Both the position numbers and the translations under genes were made by a program. Below, piece by piece: positions 30,768 to 42,387 of a DNA stretch of 64,000 nucleotides. How positions within the stretch are numbered: the stretch's first letter is position 1; every line of letters begins with the position of its first letter. The DNA comes from Ceratorhiza oryzae-sativae (Eukaryota; Basidiomycota; Agaricomycetes; Cantharellales; Ceratobasidiaceae). The DNA lies in NCBI GenBank assembly GCA_030998015.1, contig JARWMV010000001.1, positions 372,001 through 436,000 of the forward strand, in the 5' to 3' direction. The notes below the pieces were generated by a model. It had not been told where the DNA came from and made no database searches. It saw only the letters and a program-made list of their open reading frames with translations.

Positions 30768-33278
30768 TCACCTCCAGTTCCGCATACCCAAACTCGATGT
30801 GATCGCGCTAAACGTCCCGCCTCCAGCACCGCTGCCAGCCTCGATGATCTTAGCGTTTGCCCCAACCCGGATGGGCGGGTGTTCCTCCATCGGGCTCACG
30901 CCATCGATACTGGACAGCTCACCCATGGCGCTATCCGCGTCATCTTCCTCACTCTCCTCACTGTCTTCGCTCTCCTCACTCTCATCCTCGCTTTCCTCCT
31001 CTTCCTCTGTGCCATTCTCTTCCCCATGCACATCCATCTTGTTCAACACCCGAATCGACGGCCCGCCACTCGCCTTTTCGCTCAACTTGACCGTTCCCGT
31101 CTCCAATGCCTGCTTCGCGCCCTCGATCATCTGGTCCAGCATCTGTCGAACTCGGTCAAACGTCTCGTCGGCTTGAGTCTGCGTCACGTCGTTGTCGTCC
31201 GAATCCGAGTTGGAGCTCGACGCGGAACCCGAGTCCTTGAGCGGATCAGATTCTTCGAGCGCGGCAAACGTCTTGGGAGGCAGGACGAGTCGGCTCTCGC
31301 GTAGTTTCCGACGCAGGTCTCGGATTTCCTTGGCCTGGCGGGCTTTGGTCGCTTCGAGCGAGGCATTGATGGCCAGCCTGAATGAATGAATAAGTCAATA
31401 AAAACTAAACATCCAAGTATCCAACGCGAAGCGGGACACCACTCACAAGCTCTTGTTCGAAATCTCCAAGTCAGCAATCTTTCGATTCGACCTCGCCTCT
31501 CGCTGCCCGTGGTGCTCCTCCCCGTCGTCCGCCTCGAACATGTCGATCCCGCTATCATCCCTCTCGACACCGCCCCCACCCTCATCCTCGATCGCGATCC
31601 CCAGCGCAGACGCACCACCACCACTCAGCCTCGGTCTTAGACCTACGTCTGTTGGAGTTCTGGCTCCATCTGCAAAACTGCCGCTCCTGCTGTGTCTGGA
31701 AAAGCTCGTGCTCCGACTATGTCTCGAGGCCGAGCTCATCGACGACACAATGGACGCCGGAGGGGACCCGATAGGAACAGGAAACGTCGAGCCCTGTAGG
31801 TTCAGTCCGACAAACGGTATCCGTCTGTCCGGTGGGGGCGACAGAATCCTCGAATTTGCGCCGACTCGGATAGAGGACATGCCGCTGATCATCGACGGTG
31901 CGATGCCCGAAATCGTCGACCCACCCGAGCTGGAACGGGCCGAGGCCGAGGCTGCGGCAAGAGTGGCAGGAGACACCTTGGCCGTGATTCTCATTCCGGA
32001 CGCGAGGTTGCTGAGCAGGTTGTTAGGCGGGTGTGGCGCCAGGCTCACGCTTGACGTGCGTGGTCTTGGCGGGGTAGGCTGAACATAAGATGGTGTGACG
32101 GGTGCGCTGGACGCAATGAGAGGTGTATCTTGGACTACAAGTGTTGCGGATGAGGATGTGAGATCGAGTGGAGCAGAGGTGACTTCGATGTGTGATGGCG
32201 TAGCTGGCGCACTGGACGTGATTAAGGGTATACTCGGCACAGGGGGCGTGGCAGACGGGGGAGTCGAGGACTGGCTCGCTTCCTCGCTCTGCTCTATCGA
32301 TGCCGAAGACGAGTCGTCATCCTGTGACTCGATACTCGGCTCCGGAGGATCAGCTGCCGGCAACGGAGAGAGGGAGGGCGAAGGAGAAGGAGAAGGGAAG
32401 CTCAAGTCTGGCTGCGCCGATCGAGGGGGTGATTTGGGTATAGCCGAAAACGGAGGTGGGCCGTCTAGCGTAATCGCCGAGAGTGATTGCAGCACTCGCG
32501 GCTTGGTAGGTTCAGGCAAGGGAGCGGGTGCAACGGATGAGCCAGATAACGCAGACGAGGCAGACGCTATGCGACGGTGAGAGGTGGTCCGATTGCGCAG
32601 TGGTTGCGAGTTGTGATTGAACGGAGATGGTCGGGTCGGGGAGGCACCCCGTCTGGGTATCGTCAGCGGCGGAACTGGGACGGGGGACTCGCGTGGGCGT
32701 GTCGAACGCACACTCGGTGACGTCGCCCGTCGAGACAACGTCGAGCCAGATGCCGGAGCTGGCGAAGGAGCGAGCCCACGTCGCGGGTTGGACGGACTGG
32801 GCGACATCGGCGGTGGTTCCGGCGACTTGATACGCCGGGCCGTTATGCGGGACATGGGCGACGCTCCCCTCGGCGGCTGGGGCGATCTCGGCCGCCGTGT
32901 CGACATGGATGGGTTCATCGGAGACGCCGGCTGGGAGCTCGCCGTCGAGCGCGCAGCGGGAGCACTGATGAGGGAGGCGGGGCGCTCGCGTGTCGTGCGG
33001 CCGGCCACGCTTGACGCGGGCGTTTTCCGGCCGCTGGCGACGGTCGACCCGCCCGACTTGGGCACCGTCGGTTTGAGCGAGCTGGCCGTCGCGCCCGCGC
33101 TGAGTTTGGCCTTGGGGCGGATGGCGGCGGGCGGGGAGAGAGAAGAGACATCGAGGATGTTGGATGCCTGCGAGGGAGGTCGCGTCGGGACGGGAGAAGG
33201 GACGGCATCTGGGTTCACTTTGGCAGTAATCTGGGTTTTGGTCGTCAGCGAGCATTCCGCCAACGTCGCCGATGTCAT
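30768..33278 (-). CDS. Ser/Pro-rich protein with C-terminal coiled coil, function unknown
   Basis: Two exons (33278-31447 and 31377-30768) give 813 residues. The first 450 residues are mostly Ser, Pro, Thr and Arg and probably unstructured, with many possible phosphorylation sites. Around residues 610-660 a heptad-like coiled coil runs across the intron (KIADLEISNKSL, then EATKARQAKEIRDLRRKL). The end has a long acidic run of Glu, Ser and Asp. Short motifs recur: ITAKVNP and ITAKVSP, and IRVGANSRI and IRVGANAKI. I do not recognise the family. The layout resembles cytoskeleton- or septum-associated scaffold proteins of fungi, but that is only a guess. The first ATG of the frame is used; the upstream sequence holds an A/T-rich run at about 33320-33345. 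Confidence 0.8.
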
Positions 33279-33900
33279 ACCTTGCGTCTGGGGCCGTCCA
33301 TGCGAATAGTCGACGGTGATTTTTACAACATAAAAAAAAAAGCAGCGAGGAAAACAGGAAGGATGTCGTCAAGAAAAAGCGAGTGGTATGCTAGCTGGTC
33401 GTCGAGCGTTCAGCTGGTCAGGTCTCTGTTTGTCCTTGTGGGGGTGTACCCTGGCTCGAACCCCCTGAAGCCGCTTTCCGGCTCTTCGTCGCTGCCTCGT
33501 GTCCCAGATGCTCGTTGGCGTTTCTTCTCGCCCGATGCAACGTTTGCTTCCTGCGCGAGTGTTCGTGTCGACAACAAGACAGCTATAATTTATCCGAAAT
33601 GAACATGCCTGATTATTTGATCAGCTCTCATCAACACCGAGTCAGCACGCGCGCCCGACACAGACACGTGTGTGAGCTTCAATCTCAGTGCACAACTCGA
33701 ACACTGGGCACGAGGGCGAAAACGTTGCACCTCTCTCTCTCTAACAAGACCATGTGAGGCCGCCGCCTGATCCGGGCATGATAGGAGAGGAAGAGCTTAA
33801 TTAGGGGTCAAGTAAAAAACAGCAGAAATAAAAATACATGTCGCATGCCAATCTACAAACCAAAACGTCCCCAGTCAATCGTCCATCACATGATACGAAC

Positions 33901-34770
33901 CTAGACCCCGATCTTCTTCCTCGCAATAGCAGCTTTGTGTGCCTCGTCTTCAGCTTTGGCCATATCCTTGTTTATCTGCGCCTCTCGCTCCGCAAGCTTC
34001 GCGTCCATACCCAGCACCAACATCCGTACGGCCTCGATGTGCTCATTGAGCGCGGCGGCAGCCATCTCCTTGACCTCGTCGTCTGATTTTTGTTGCGTCG
34101 GGGGAGGAGACTGTCGCATAGACGTGTGGCCGACCGGGAGCGCGCGGGAGATCGAGGGTGAGGACGTGGCGAATCCCAGATTCGACTGCACCACGACGAA
34201 CATCAGTACGAGAATACCCCAACGGCGTTCGAAGAAGAAAACGCACCGCCCAATCATCTCCATACACCTTGACCAACTCAGCCTCCATCATCCGTTCCCG
34301 TCGTTTACTCTTGTCAAGCTCAGCCATACACCGTTCGTTCTCGCGTTGCGTGCCTAGACCCCAGCTCAGTTCCATAACCCTCTCCATACAAACACCCCTA
34401 CCTTGCAAAATCAACTCCAAATTCTGATACTCTTTCTGCAACGCCTTCATCTGCTCCAACGGCGGACGCGAATTCACGACCTGCGTCAAACTCGCAATCT
34501 GATCCTTCAACTATCCCACCCCACCCACATCAGTCTCGCCCTCGGCTAAACCCACACCCACACCCGACTCACCTTGGCAATCTCCCGGTCCCGCTCGGAA
34601 ATAGCAGTCCGACTTTGAACCAAGTCATTCAACCCAGAGCTCTCGTCGAGGTAACTCGTGATCGTGTCGTTGCCCAGCGTCAAGTCCAGAGCAGACGAGT
34701 TGGAGACGCCGGGCGTGCCCATGCTCGGGTTCCGACTGTGGCCCGGGCGGATCGAGTTTGAACGGCGCAT
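33901..34770 (-). CDS. small coiled-coil protein, function unknown
   Basis: Four exons (34770-34573, 34510-34402, 34353-34247, 34185-33901) keep frame and give 232 residues. The N-terminus is basic and Ser-rich (MRRSNSIRPGHSRNPS). The middle, residues about 55-135, is a long coiled coil (SRTAISERDREIAKLKDQI and onwards to ELVKVYGDDW). A short linker follows, then a second helical part rich in Ala, Glu and Lys ending ARKKIGV. It looks like a structural partner, for instance of the spindle pole or a membrane complex, but I cannot name the family. A hAT transposon has inserted 90 bp upstream of the start codon, so its promoter may have been moved or replaced. Confidence 0.8.
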
Positions 34771-34859
34771 GGTGGTCGTTGGCCAGCTGTGTGGGGAGGT
34801 TGATTGCAAATGGCGCGTTGCGTGGATTATGTCATCGCCTCGAACGTACGCCCATCAGA

Positions 34860-37800
34860 TAGAGTCTGACACGGGACAGCCTCGCCGCGGGTACGCCCGG
34901 GCGTTATCCGCGGGAGGGAACCGGGCAAGAACACGGATAGCCCGGTTGAATTTCAAATTATACCCGCGGGTACTGGAAAGTCCCGGGTAGTTCCATAGTA
35001 GTGACTAAGCAGTCGGGTAACAGCTAACAAATCCCGCCGTTGCGCGTCGGTGCACTGGCTTCTGAGATATTCGCCGACCTTCGTTTGGTGCGCATATAAA
35101 ACTCTGGGCGGAATGGCAGCCTTTGCTTGTAAATACCTCTGTTGTGTAGTTTCTAAATACACCGTATTATGCCCGCCGTTCCAACCACTGCTGTTCGACA
35201 CCGGACTCGCCGGCGTCAAGGTCTCGATGCACTCACTGATGTCGAAATCTGGTCATACAGTGACGATGAAATCATAAGTACGTACCTGCTGCACAGTCCG
35301 GGCCGCTTTGTATTCATTTTGATTTGTTGCAGATGCGTCGCTTGGAGCTTGGCGGTCTCCAGTGTATAAGCATTACGACTCATACCTAGATCGTATATAT
35401 GATGAGCATGGGAGCCCTAGCCGTCTTGTATTTCGGTTTGAGTGCAAGCACAAGCACCCGTCACACTCGGTTCAATTCCGAGATCGCATGAGGACAGGCG
35501 ATGGAACTCACAACTTACGTACCACGGCCCAGACGTGTGATGCCCGATGGGGAGTCACTCAGAGCCCAGCTCCGCAGTCTCAGTATTTTTCCAGTTACTC
35601 TGAGGCGCGACATCGGGTGCTTATTGCGCTCCGCTGCGCACGGAACAAGCGATCGTTTAACTCTGTAGATGATGACCTATATCAACAGGAGGTCAATCTT
35701 TTACGACCTGGGACGATCTTGCCCTCTTCGAGGACCGTATCCCGCGACACTCAAGTCCTATATGCATGCTCTTCTGATGGTGTAAAAGCTTATTATAAGG
35801 TATGTGCCAATTACCTTCACAGTTTTCATATCGATTACTTAGCCATACTCGTTTTTACTGCACAGAAACTCCCAGGTGCTATTCATCTTGCTATAGATGG
35901 CTGGACAAGTCCTCAGGCATCTTCGTTTCTGGGACTGGTTGCAATATGGCGAGACGAAGGAAAAATTTGGCGAAGTATTCTGGAGTTCATCCAGTACGTA
36001 TGCTTACGCTTTCAGACATTGTTCTCAAACAAATCTAACTCTGATCAAGCTTAACACATGCGCATACAGGAGAGTATCTTGCCTCACGCATTTTTGAATG
36101 TCTCAAGCGGTATGGTATCGACCAGAAGGTGTGTTTCCCCTCTGAATTCTTTCCTAACATGATCAACTAATATCTGCTAGGTTCTTTCAATCTGCCTCGA
36201 CAATGCTAGTAACAACAACACACTAACTGATAGCCTGTTGGATCTTATCCCTTCGTTTCATGGTGCTAAAAACCGTGTGCGATGCTTGGCACATTATTAA
36301 CTTAATGGCCAAGGTACGCCCCCTTAATTAACGACCACATACTCTCACTGACTCAAACAAACCTATAGGCGTTTCTATCACTTCTCTAAGCCACCTCGTC
36401 GCAAGAAAGCTAGCCTCCCGGCTAGCCAAGCCCGGACTGATGGCACACCCAACACTCCAACACAGCACACCTCCCATGCTGAAAACAAGGACAAAGATGA
36501 CACAGATGGCATCCTCCAACCTGAAACTGACCCTGACAAGCAGGATTATGACAACTGTGTTGTCCAGAAGATCACCCAAAAGGTGCTTGATCAGATGGCT
36601 TTGGAAAAAGTAGTTCCAACAAAGGAACAAATCCAAGAAGGGCAATCGCTTATGCCTAAAGTAAGTGTATAGTATCTATCTGTATATGCGAGCACTACTT
36701 ATGCATAAAATCAGATTGCTGGTCTGGCCCGAAGGGTTCATGCATCCACGCAGCTACGGGAGAGGTTTGAGCAACTGGCAACAAAGAATACAAATGGCGA
36801 GCAACGTATTCTTACCGAGCGCGTGGATACCCGCTGGGATACTGAATATGATTGCCTCGAAAGCCATATCCATTTCAAAGTGGAGGCCCAGCTGCTAACT
36901 GGCGATTCGACCTTGAAGCTTAAATCTTATTCATTGAACGAAGCACAATATAGCTTAGCAGACGAGATGCTTACAGTACTAGAGGTATGATTAACTAAGC
37001 CAAAGTCTTTAGATTTACTGAAATGATTGACTATCAAATGCATTAGATATTTAAGGAAAGGACAAAGTGCTTTTCCCTTGCCGAAGTGCCTCTGTTGCCC
37101 TACACGCTTCCTGAGCTGGTGTTGATGCGATCGGAGCTAGAGGCGGTTTGTATCGACTCTATTGATATGAGCCCTCTGACTCGGGTTGCAGCTCGAGCTG
37201 CAACTCTTGTGTATGATAAGTACATAAAGAAAATGACGTCGGAGTCAGATATGTACTATATGGCGGTTGGTAAGTGGATTTGGTGTCTTTTAGCAGCGCA
37301 TATTGACACACAGGCTTAGCGTTGTGTCCTTCACTCAAGTTGAAGTGGTTTCTAGATAACGGTTATTCATATAACGACATTCAGAAGATCCGTGAGATGG
37401 TTATCCAGCGGTTTTATCAGTCTTATACAAAATCCTCGGGAGAACAGCCATTCGACTTGAAACCAAATGTTCAACAAGATAACTTGTATCCATCTAAGGT
37501 AAGCATCTAACATCCCTGCTTTTTGTCCGTTTAATATCTATTTTGTAGCGTGTAACAAGTATCTCCATCGACAGACGCTCCTATCAGCAGTCCCAACATC
37601 ACCTGAACTCGACTGTATCGAGCGGTATCTAGCAGACGATGTGGTACCTGAGAGCGTGATCGCAGAACATGGAGGTTTAGTTAAATACTGTATAGATCGT
37701 CTTGTCCACCTCCCTCGGGTCTTTACCATGGCACTTGACTATATAACTGCGCCAGGTATGTACTTCTTGCAGATAAAACCAAATAATTAAGCTAAAATTA

Positions 37801-38176
37801 ATATATATAGCGTCATCTGTCGACGCTGAACGTGCGTTCTCGAATGGGCGACTGATGGTAAATCATTTGCAGCACCAGATGAACTCACGCACGTTTCAAG
37901 CCAAAATGGCGGTGGGCTCTTGGGTTGGCACTCCGCTGCTGCGAGACCTTAGCGCTGCGGCTGCAGCTATTCAAGCAACGATGTAATTTCTCAGTCCATG
38001 TATCTTAAACGGCATGTAATTGTATTGATCATAAGATTTATAAGCATCACGGGTAAAGCCCGGTCGACTTAGCCCGGGTGGATGAATTGGCAATATCACC
38101 CGTAGACCACCCGCGCCAGAGGCGTCCCGCGGGTAAGAAGCCCGGCACATATCCGGGTGACCCATGTCAGACTCTA
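34860..38176 (+). mobile_element. hAT transposon with 8-bp target duplication
   Basis: 3,317-bp element bounded by inverted ends TAGAGTCTGACACGGGACAG on the left and the reverse complement of a TAGAGTCTGACATGGGTCAC copy on the right. It is flanked by CCATCAGA at 34852-34859 and at 38177-38184, the 8-bp duplication expected for hAT. Inside both ends are many copies of short CCCGGG/CCGCGGG-type motifs, probably transposase-binding subterminal repeats. It carries one transposase gene on the plus strand. The copy's ends are intact, but the gene is broken. Confidence 0.95.
35169..37986 (+). pseudogene. hAT-family transposase, frameshifted
   Basis: Multi-exon gene starting at the ATG at 35169 (first intron after ATCATAA, donor GTACGT; exon 2 from 35333). 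It encodes the hAT RNase H-like core: HLAIDGWTSPQASSFLG (first catalytic region), ICLDNASNNNTL (second Asp region), RVDTRWDTEYDCL (insertion and third region). The C-terminal dimerisation domain contains SSVDAERAFSNGRLMVNHLQ and ends near 37983. Splice sites mostly follow the consensus. The frame breaks at about 36290-36294, where two bases appear to be missing before the INLMAK-like segment, giving a TAA. A second frame problem follows at about 36370-36390. So this copy probably cannot move by itself, although its ends could be used by another hAT transposase. Confidence 0.88.
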
Positions 38177-38465
38177 CCATCAGACATGGCAGTCTGTTTG
38201 TTGGGTACGATATCACACAGACCAACCCCAAAATATAACAGAACGGGCATTTTTATCTATTGCCGAATTTTCAGATGGTGGGTCGCCAATGCACGAGTGC
38301 TGCCTGTCTAGCGGTATCACCCCTGACGAAAAGCTGTGTTTCACTGGAATGGTATAACTGCCCGGTGCTATAGGCTTCACTTTGCATTCCAAGCGTGTCC
38401 CTCGTCTAAACATTGGTTAGAGGCTAGTCGATCATCTGATAGTAGGCAAAGTATAGCTTCTAGTA

Positions 38466-38656
38466 TACGGCGAAAAAGCCCTACCCCGGTCGCACCACCC
38501 TATTTTCCCCAGCATACACTCAGTGGAACATTCACTGAATAGGCGGGTGACTAAAAGTAATGCAGCCCCAGTCCTACCTGTAGAAAGCAGTCTGAACAGA
38601 CCTGTCAATGGGGGGTGAAAGGCATGGAGTGACCGGGGTAGGGCTTTTTCGCCGTA
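38466..38656. mobile_element. 191-bp MITE with about 26-bp inverted ends
   Basis: Perfect inverted ends TACGGCGAAAAAGCCCTACC..., about 26 bp each, enclose about 140 bp without coding potential. The element starts and ends in TA, so a TA target duplication (Tc1/mariner type) is likely. It lies between the hAT element and the 3' end of the membrane protein gene. Confidence 0.8.
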
Positions 38657-38828
38657 CACTACAAGCTTCCAATCACCCCAACATCCCGCAGACTATGATC
38701 CGCCAAAGCGTAGTTTGGAGATGCGATATTCGTGATTATCCGAAAGACCCATTACAGATACATGATAAAGAATCAACAGTCTAAACAATCAGAAGAAATT
38801 ACCCGCGAAACTAAATCACAGTCAATCG

Positions 38829-41800
38829 TCAAGGATTGCGCCGGTTGTTTCCCCAAGCTGTTGCCCGCCGCTGGAGACGTTCGAATCGCTCACCCACTAT
38901 AGGACTCAGGTATGCTTTGGCCGACGGGTCATCTGTGAAACGCCGTTAGACTTGTGGACCCTTCAAAACCAGCGACAGTCTAACCTTCAATTGCAGCGAG
39001 CCAGGAAGTGACACCAATATCCCTGCGCGAAACCCCGAGAGGAAGTCGGGGCACAAATATAGTGACCACAACGCCAGCAATAAGAACCACTTGAATACAC
39101 ATGTCAGCTGGTGACTGGACCGTTGCAGAGTCGCTCACCAGTCAAAGTCACTGCAAGCCATCGAGTATAAATCACCGTGCAGGCAACAGCCTTATCATCG
39201 AAAACATATGCCACAACCTGCTGCGTTCCAACTAAATATGGAAGCTGTGTTTGAAACCCGTCAGACTTGGTCCAGCTCCCAAAGATACATAGACTAGAGC
39301 TCTAACCAAGTGTTGTGAATCCGAGTTACTCAGTACTCGAGCGACATTCGCAGGGTTCAACTTGGTGTACTCGGTTGGCGCCATGCCTCCCCCAAAAACA
39401 ACTACCTTCAAAAATGGTTATTTAATCTTCACGAGAAGCGGTTCAAAAAATCGCGAGCCCACCGTTGGATTCGGAGCAAACCACCAATCACGGCCGTTGT
39501 CTTTAAGCATAATGTTCCGAGCGTTGTAGTGTGACGCGTTGTACACCGCCCACTTTCCTGCAGAAGAGATTCCATGCTGCACGTTTGCTGGGAGAGGTGG
39601 GCCAGCGAGTTTGTGGAGCTCCTCCGATTTTGATCGATCCTGGGTCAACAACTTCGCAGAGTTGTTGAGCTGAGTCCCATTGTATTGTAGATTCAGTGTA
39701 ACGGGCGAGCCTGCACTCTAAAGAGGACCGTCAACAGGACCATGCGGTGCAGCTTGAGCACTCACACTATTGTATGCGTCAAGTACATATCCTTTCACCT
39801 CCTCCAAACAGATAGCCGCGTCGAACCCGATTCGAGTTCTATTTTCCGCAGACCCAAGCTCTCCATACACTTGGAAGCTACTATTCTGCGGGGTATAGGA
39901 TTCGTTCAGCCGCACCATGACAAGCTCCACCGTAAGCCAGCCGTTGCCGTCCTCACCGCGACTCACGGGTTCATAGTCGAACGAATGGGACACACCATTG
40001 TCCCACCATTTGGCTAACCAAAAAATCAGCCCCAACACTTGGAAGATGACAAGTTTAATGTGCTCACATGTTATGGCGATCTCAGATGGAGTTACATTCA
40101 CGTCTGGAGTATCATCTCCCTCCATAAATGCTGTAAAATTCACGGGAGGAAATACGCTTGCATTGGGAGCTGGAAGGCCCATCGCATCGAATATGCTATT
40201 GACTGCGGTCCAGGGCACATACAAGTATGTCATGTTCTTGTGCGTAGAATGTGGTGTTCTTGATTACGTCAGCGTCGTTTGTGACAGGCATAGGAATCTG
40301 TTTCTTACAAGTAGCGCTCAAGGTCTTCTATCAACTGACATTTAATCCTGGAGCCCCACCTCGGCCATCGTACAATCTGCCCAAACGCCCTTCTTGGCCC
40401 GGCCCCGATTTTGTCCGCACTCATATCTTCTACATCGGCGACCGACATTCCACCCACTTGGCTTTGGTTCAGGAAGGTTCCGAACCCGGCGGGCTGTTTA
40501 TCAGCTGGTGCCAGTTGTGAAGTGGATGTTTCGGAAAAATGAATGGTGTCCATGAAAATTGTGAACGCGCCGTTGGCATTGCTAGTCCTGTTCAAGGTAA
40601 AGTAGCGGTCGGTCGGAACATGTGCAGCTGATGACAGGGGAGTAATTGTCCATGTATACGCGACTTGCTGTCATGCCGAGCCACCGCAAAAAATCAAACG
40701 GCCGTGTAAATAGATAGAAGTTTCAGCTTGATTGCAGGTAGATCCTACCGAAAATATCTCCTCGACTTGGGAAGCTGCACGAGCTATTTCCGCCGGTGTA
40801 ACATCGCCGGCGATGCTTATTTCGGAATATTCAGTCGTTTGCATCTGGAAGACATCTTCGGCATTAGGTATGAACAATGTTGGCGCCGGATTCGAGCGAC
40901 GAACCTGCTGTGTAGCAGATATATCCACAATCCTGCCGAGGACGAACGCGAGGGACGCCGCGATCGTGGCCGTGATCAAAAACAACACGATGCAGAGCCA
41001 CCACGGGGTTCGGCTACGGTGTAGCTCTGAGCTCGTGTAATGATAAAATGTACAGAAAATCACATACTCGCTGTCATCGTTTCGAATAGCCTTCTTGTTC
41101 CTTGACAATACCTTTCCCAAGAACTTTTTGTAGAGAAGCAGAACAGCAGCCCATGGGCTGAGGGGATTGGCAGTATGATAATTAAGGTCTTCGTCGATCT
41201 CTCCCCTCATCGACTCGTGAATGATCACGGCCCATACTGTGGGCGGTCAACAGGCGTTAGTCCTAGTTCAGGGCCTACAGTGTGAGACGACCTACACGCT
41301 GCCTCAATGCTCCGTCGCGAGAGATCAACTAGACTGACGCCCAAACCCAAACCCACAACGCCGCACACCCCTCCTACAATCAAACGGGTCCAAAATAGCG
41401 ATAGGCCAGAAGCGGCTGTCGAAATGAAATACACGATCGGGTAGGAGGCAAAGCTGCCAATATCGATCAATTGAAACCCAGGTGTTATCCACAATCGAGC
41501 GTACCAATATGCCATGTGAAGAATGATAGGAATTTTTGGAACGGGCTCAAAACGCTTCCACCATGGCTGCTGAGGCTGCCCCAGGTAATCGGGGCTGGAT
41601 CCTGCAACTTGGTCGTAGTGCCGTTCCAGCGCCACAAGCGGAATCGAATCGCCCTCTTCGTGGTGTCCTCCAGGCGTAGGGGTATAAGGATCCCAATAGG
41701 AGTGGGGTTCAACGCCCGTGTTGTGTGGTTTATTCCTTTTATCCGCAACGCCCTGGTCGAGAGTTGGATCTGGACCAACACTCCCGACCTAAGCAAACGT

Positions 41801-41921
41801 TGGTATTTAGTGAATTCCGGCGCTAATGATCCCAACTAACCTGAGGTGGCACATGTTGCCTGGGGCGTCGCAGCGAATCTGTCGACGATCCAGGCGAGTC
41901 CTCCAGTGTCATGTGCGACAT
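38829..41921 (-). CDS. multi-exon integral membrane protein, function unknown
   Basis: Gene read on the minus strand from an ATG at 41921-41919 through about ten exons to a TGA at 38829-38831. Exon 1 (MSHMTLEDSPGSS) joins at 41862 to a long exon that begins VGSVGPDPTLD. Membrane-like segments include FASYPIVYFISTAASGLSLF and LIVGGVCGVVGLGLGVSL in the N-terminal part, WWLCIVLFLITATIAASLAF after a basic linker, and VLIAGVVVTIFV near the C-terminus. The parts between have several Asn-X-Ser/Thr sites and one region (39.4-40.6 kb) with a beta-rich, extracellular look. The C-terminal tail ends in basic residues. Middle exon borders at 39.7-40.7 kb are not all fixed. I do not recognise a named family; similar architecture occurs in expanded membrane protein families of Agaricomycetes. 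Confidence 0.7.
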
Positions 41922-42387
41922 GAATGATACTGTGATGGAGGGAGGGCAAGAACATCGTTCTCCAGAACGTCGGTTTAAGCCGACCTCCGATCAAGGCACA
42001 GGCTGACTCATGATTCATAACGACTTGATCAATTAGTTTATCACACTTGCGGTTCCAGTCCAGCCCAGCGAGCAATATTCCAATCAATGGGTGGCTTTAG
42101 ATACTTTTGATTCCGAGCTGTATCATTTATATGTTTGATACCTCTGGTGCACTATCTGTACGAATGATAACTCAGTCTGGCACCCGCAGTGCGTGATTTT
42201 GAATACTAAAGTAATGCATTCATTTGGCGATGCTAGCTTTTTCACACAGGTATTACGATAATCCAAATGAACCAGTCACGTTAACTGCCCGTGCGCTTGC
42301 CATCGTTTCACCGAAAGATACAGCATTGCCCAAGCATTTATATTAATTGATGTGTCCCACCTCCTGGGCCCTCAACTCGTGCACTCT

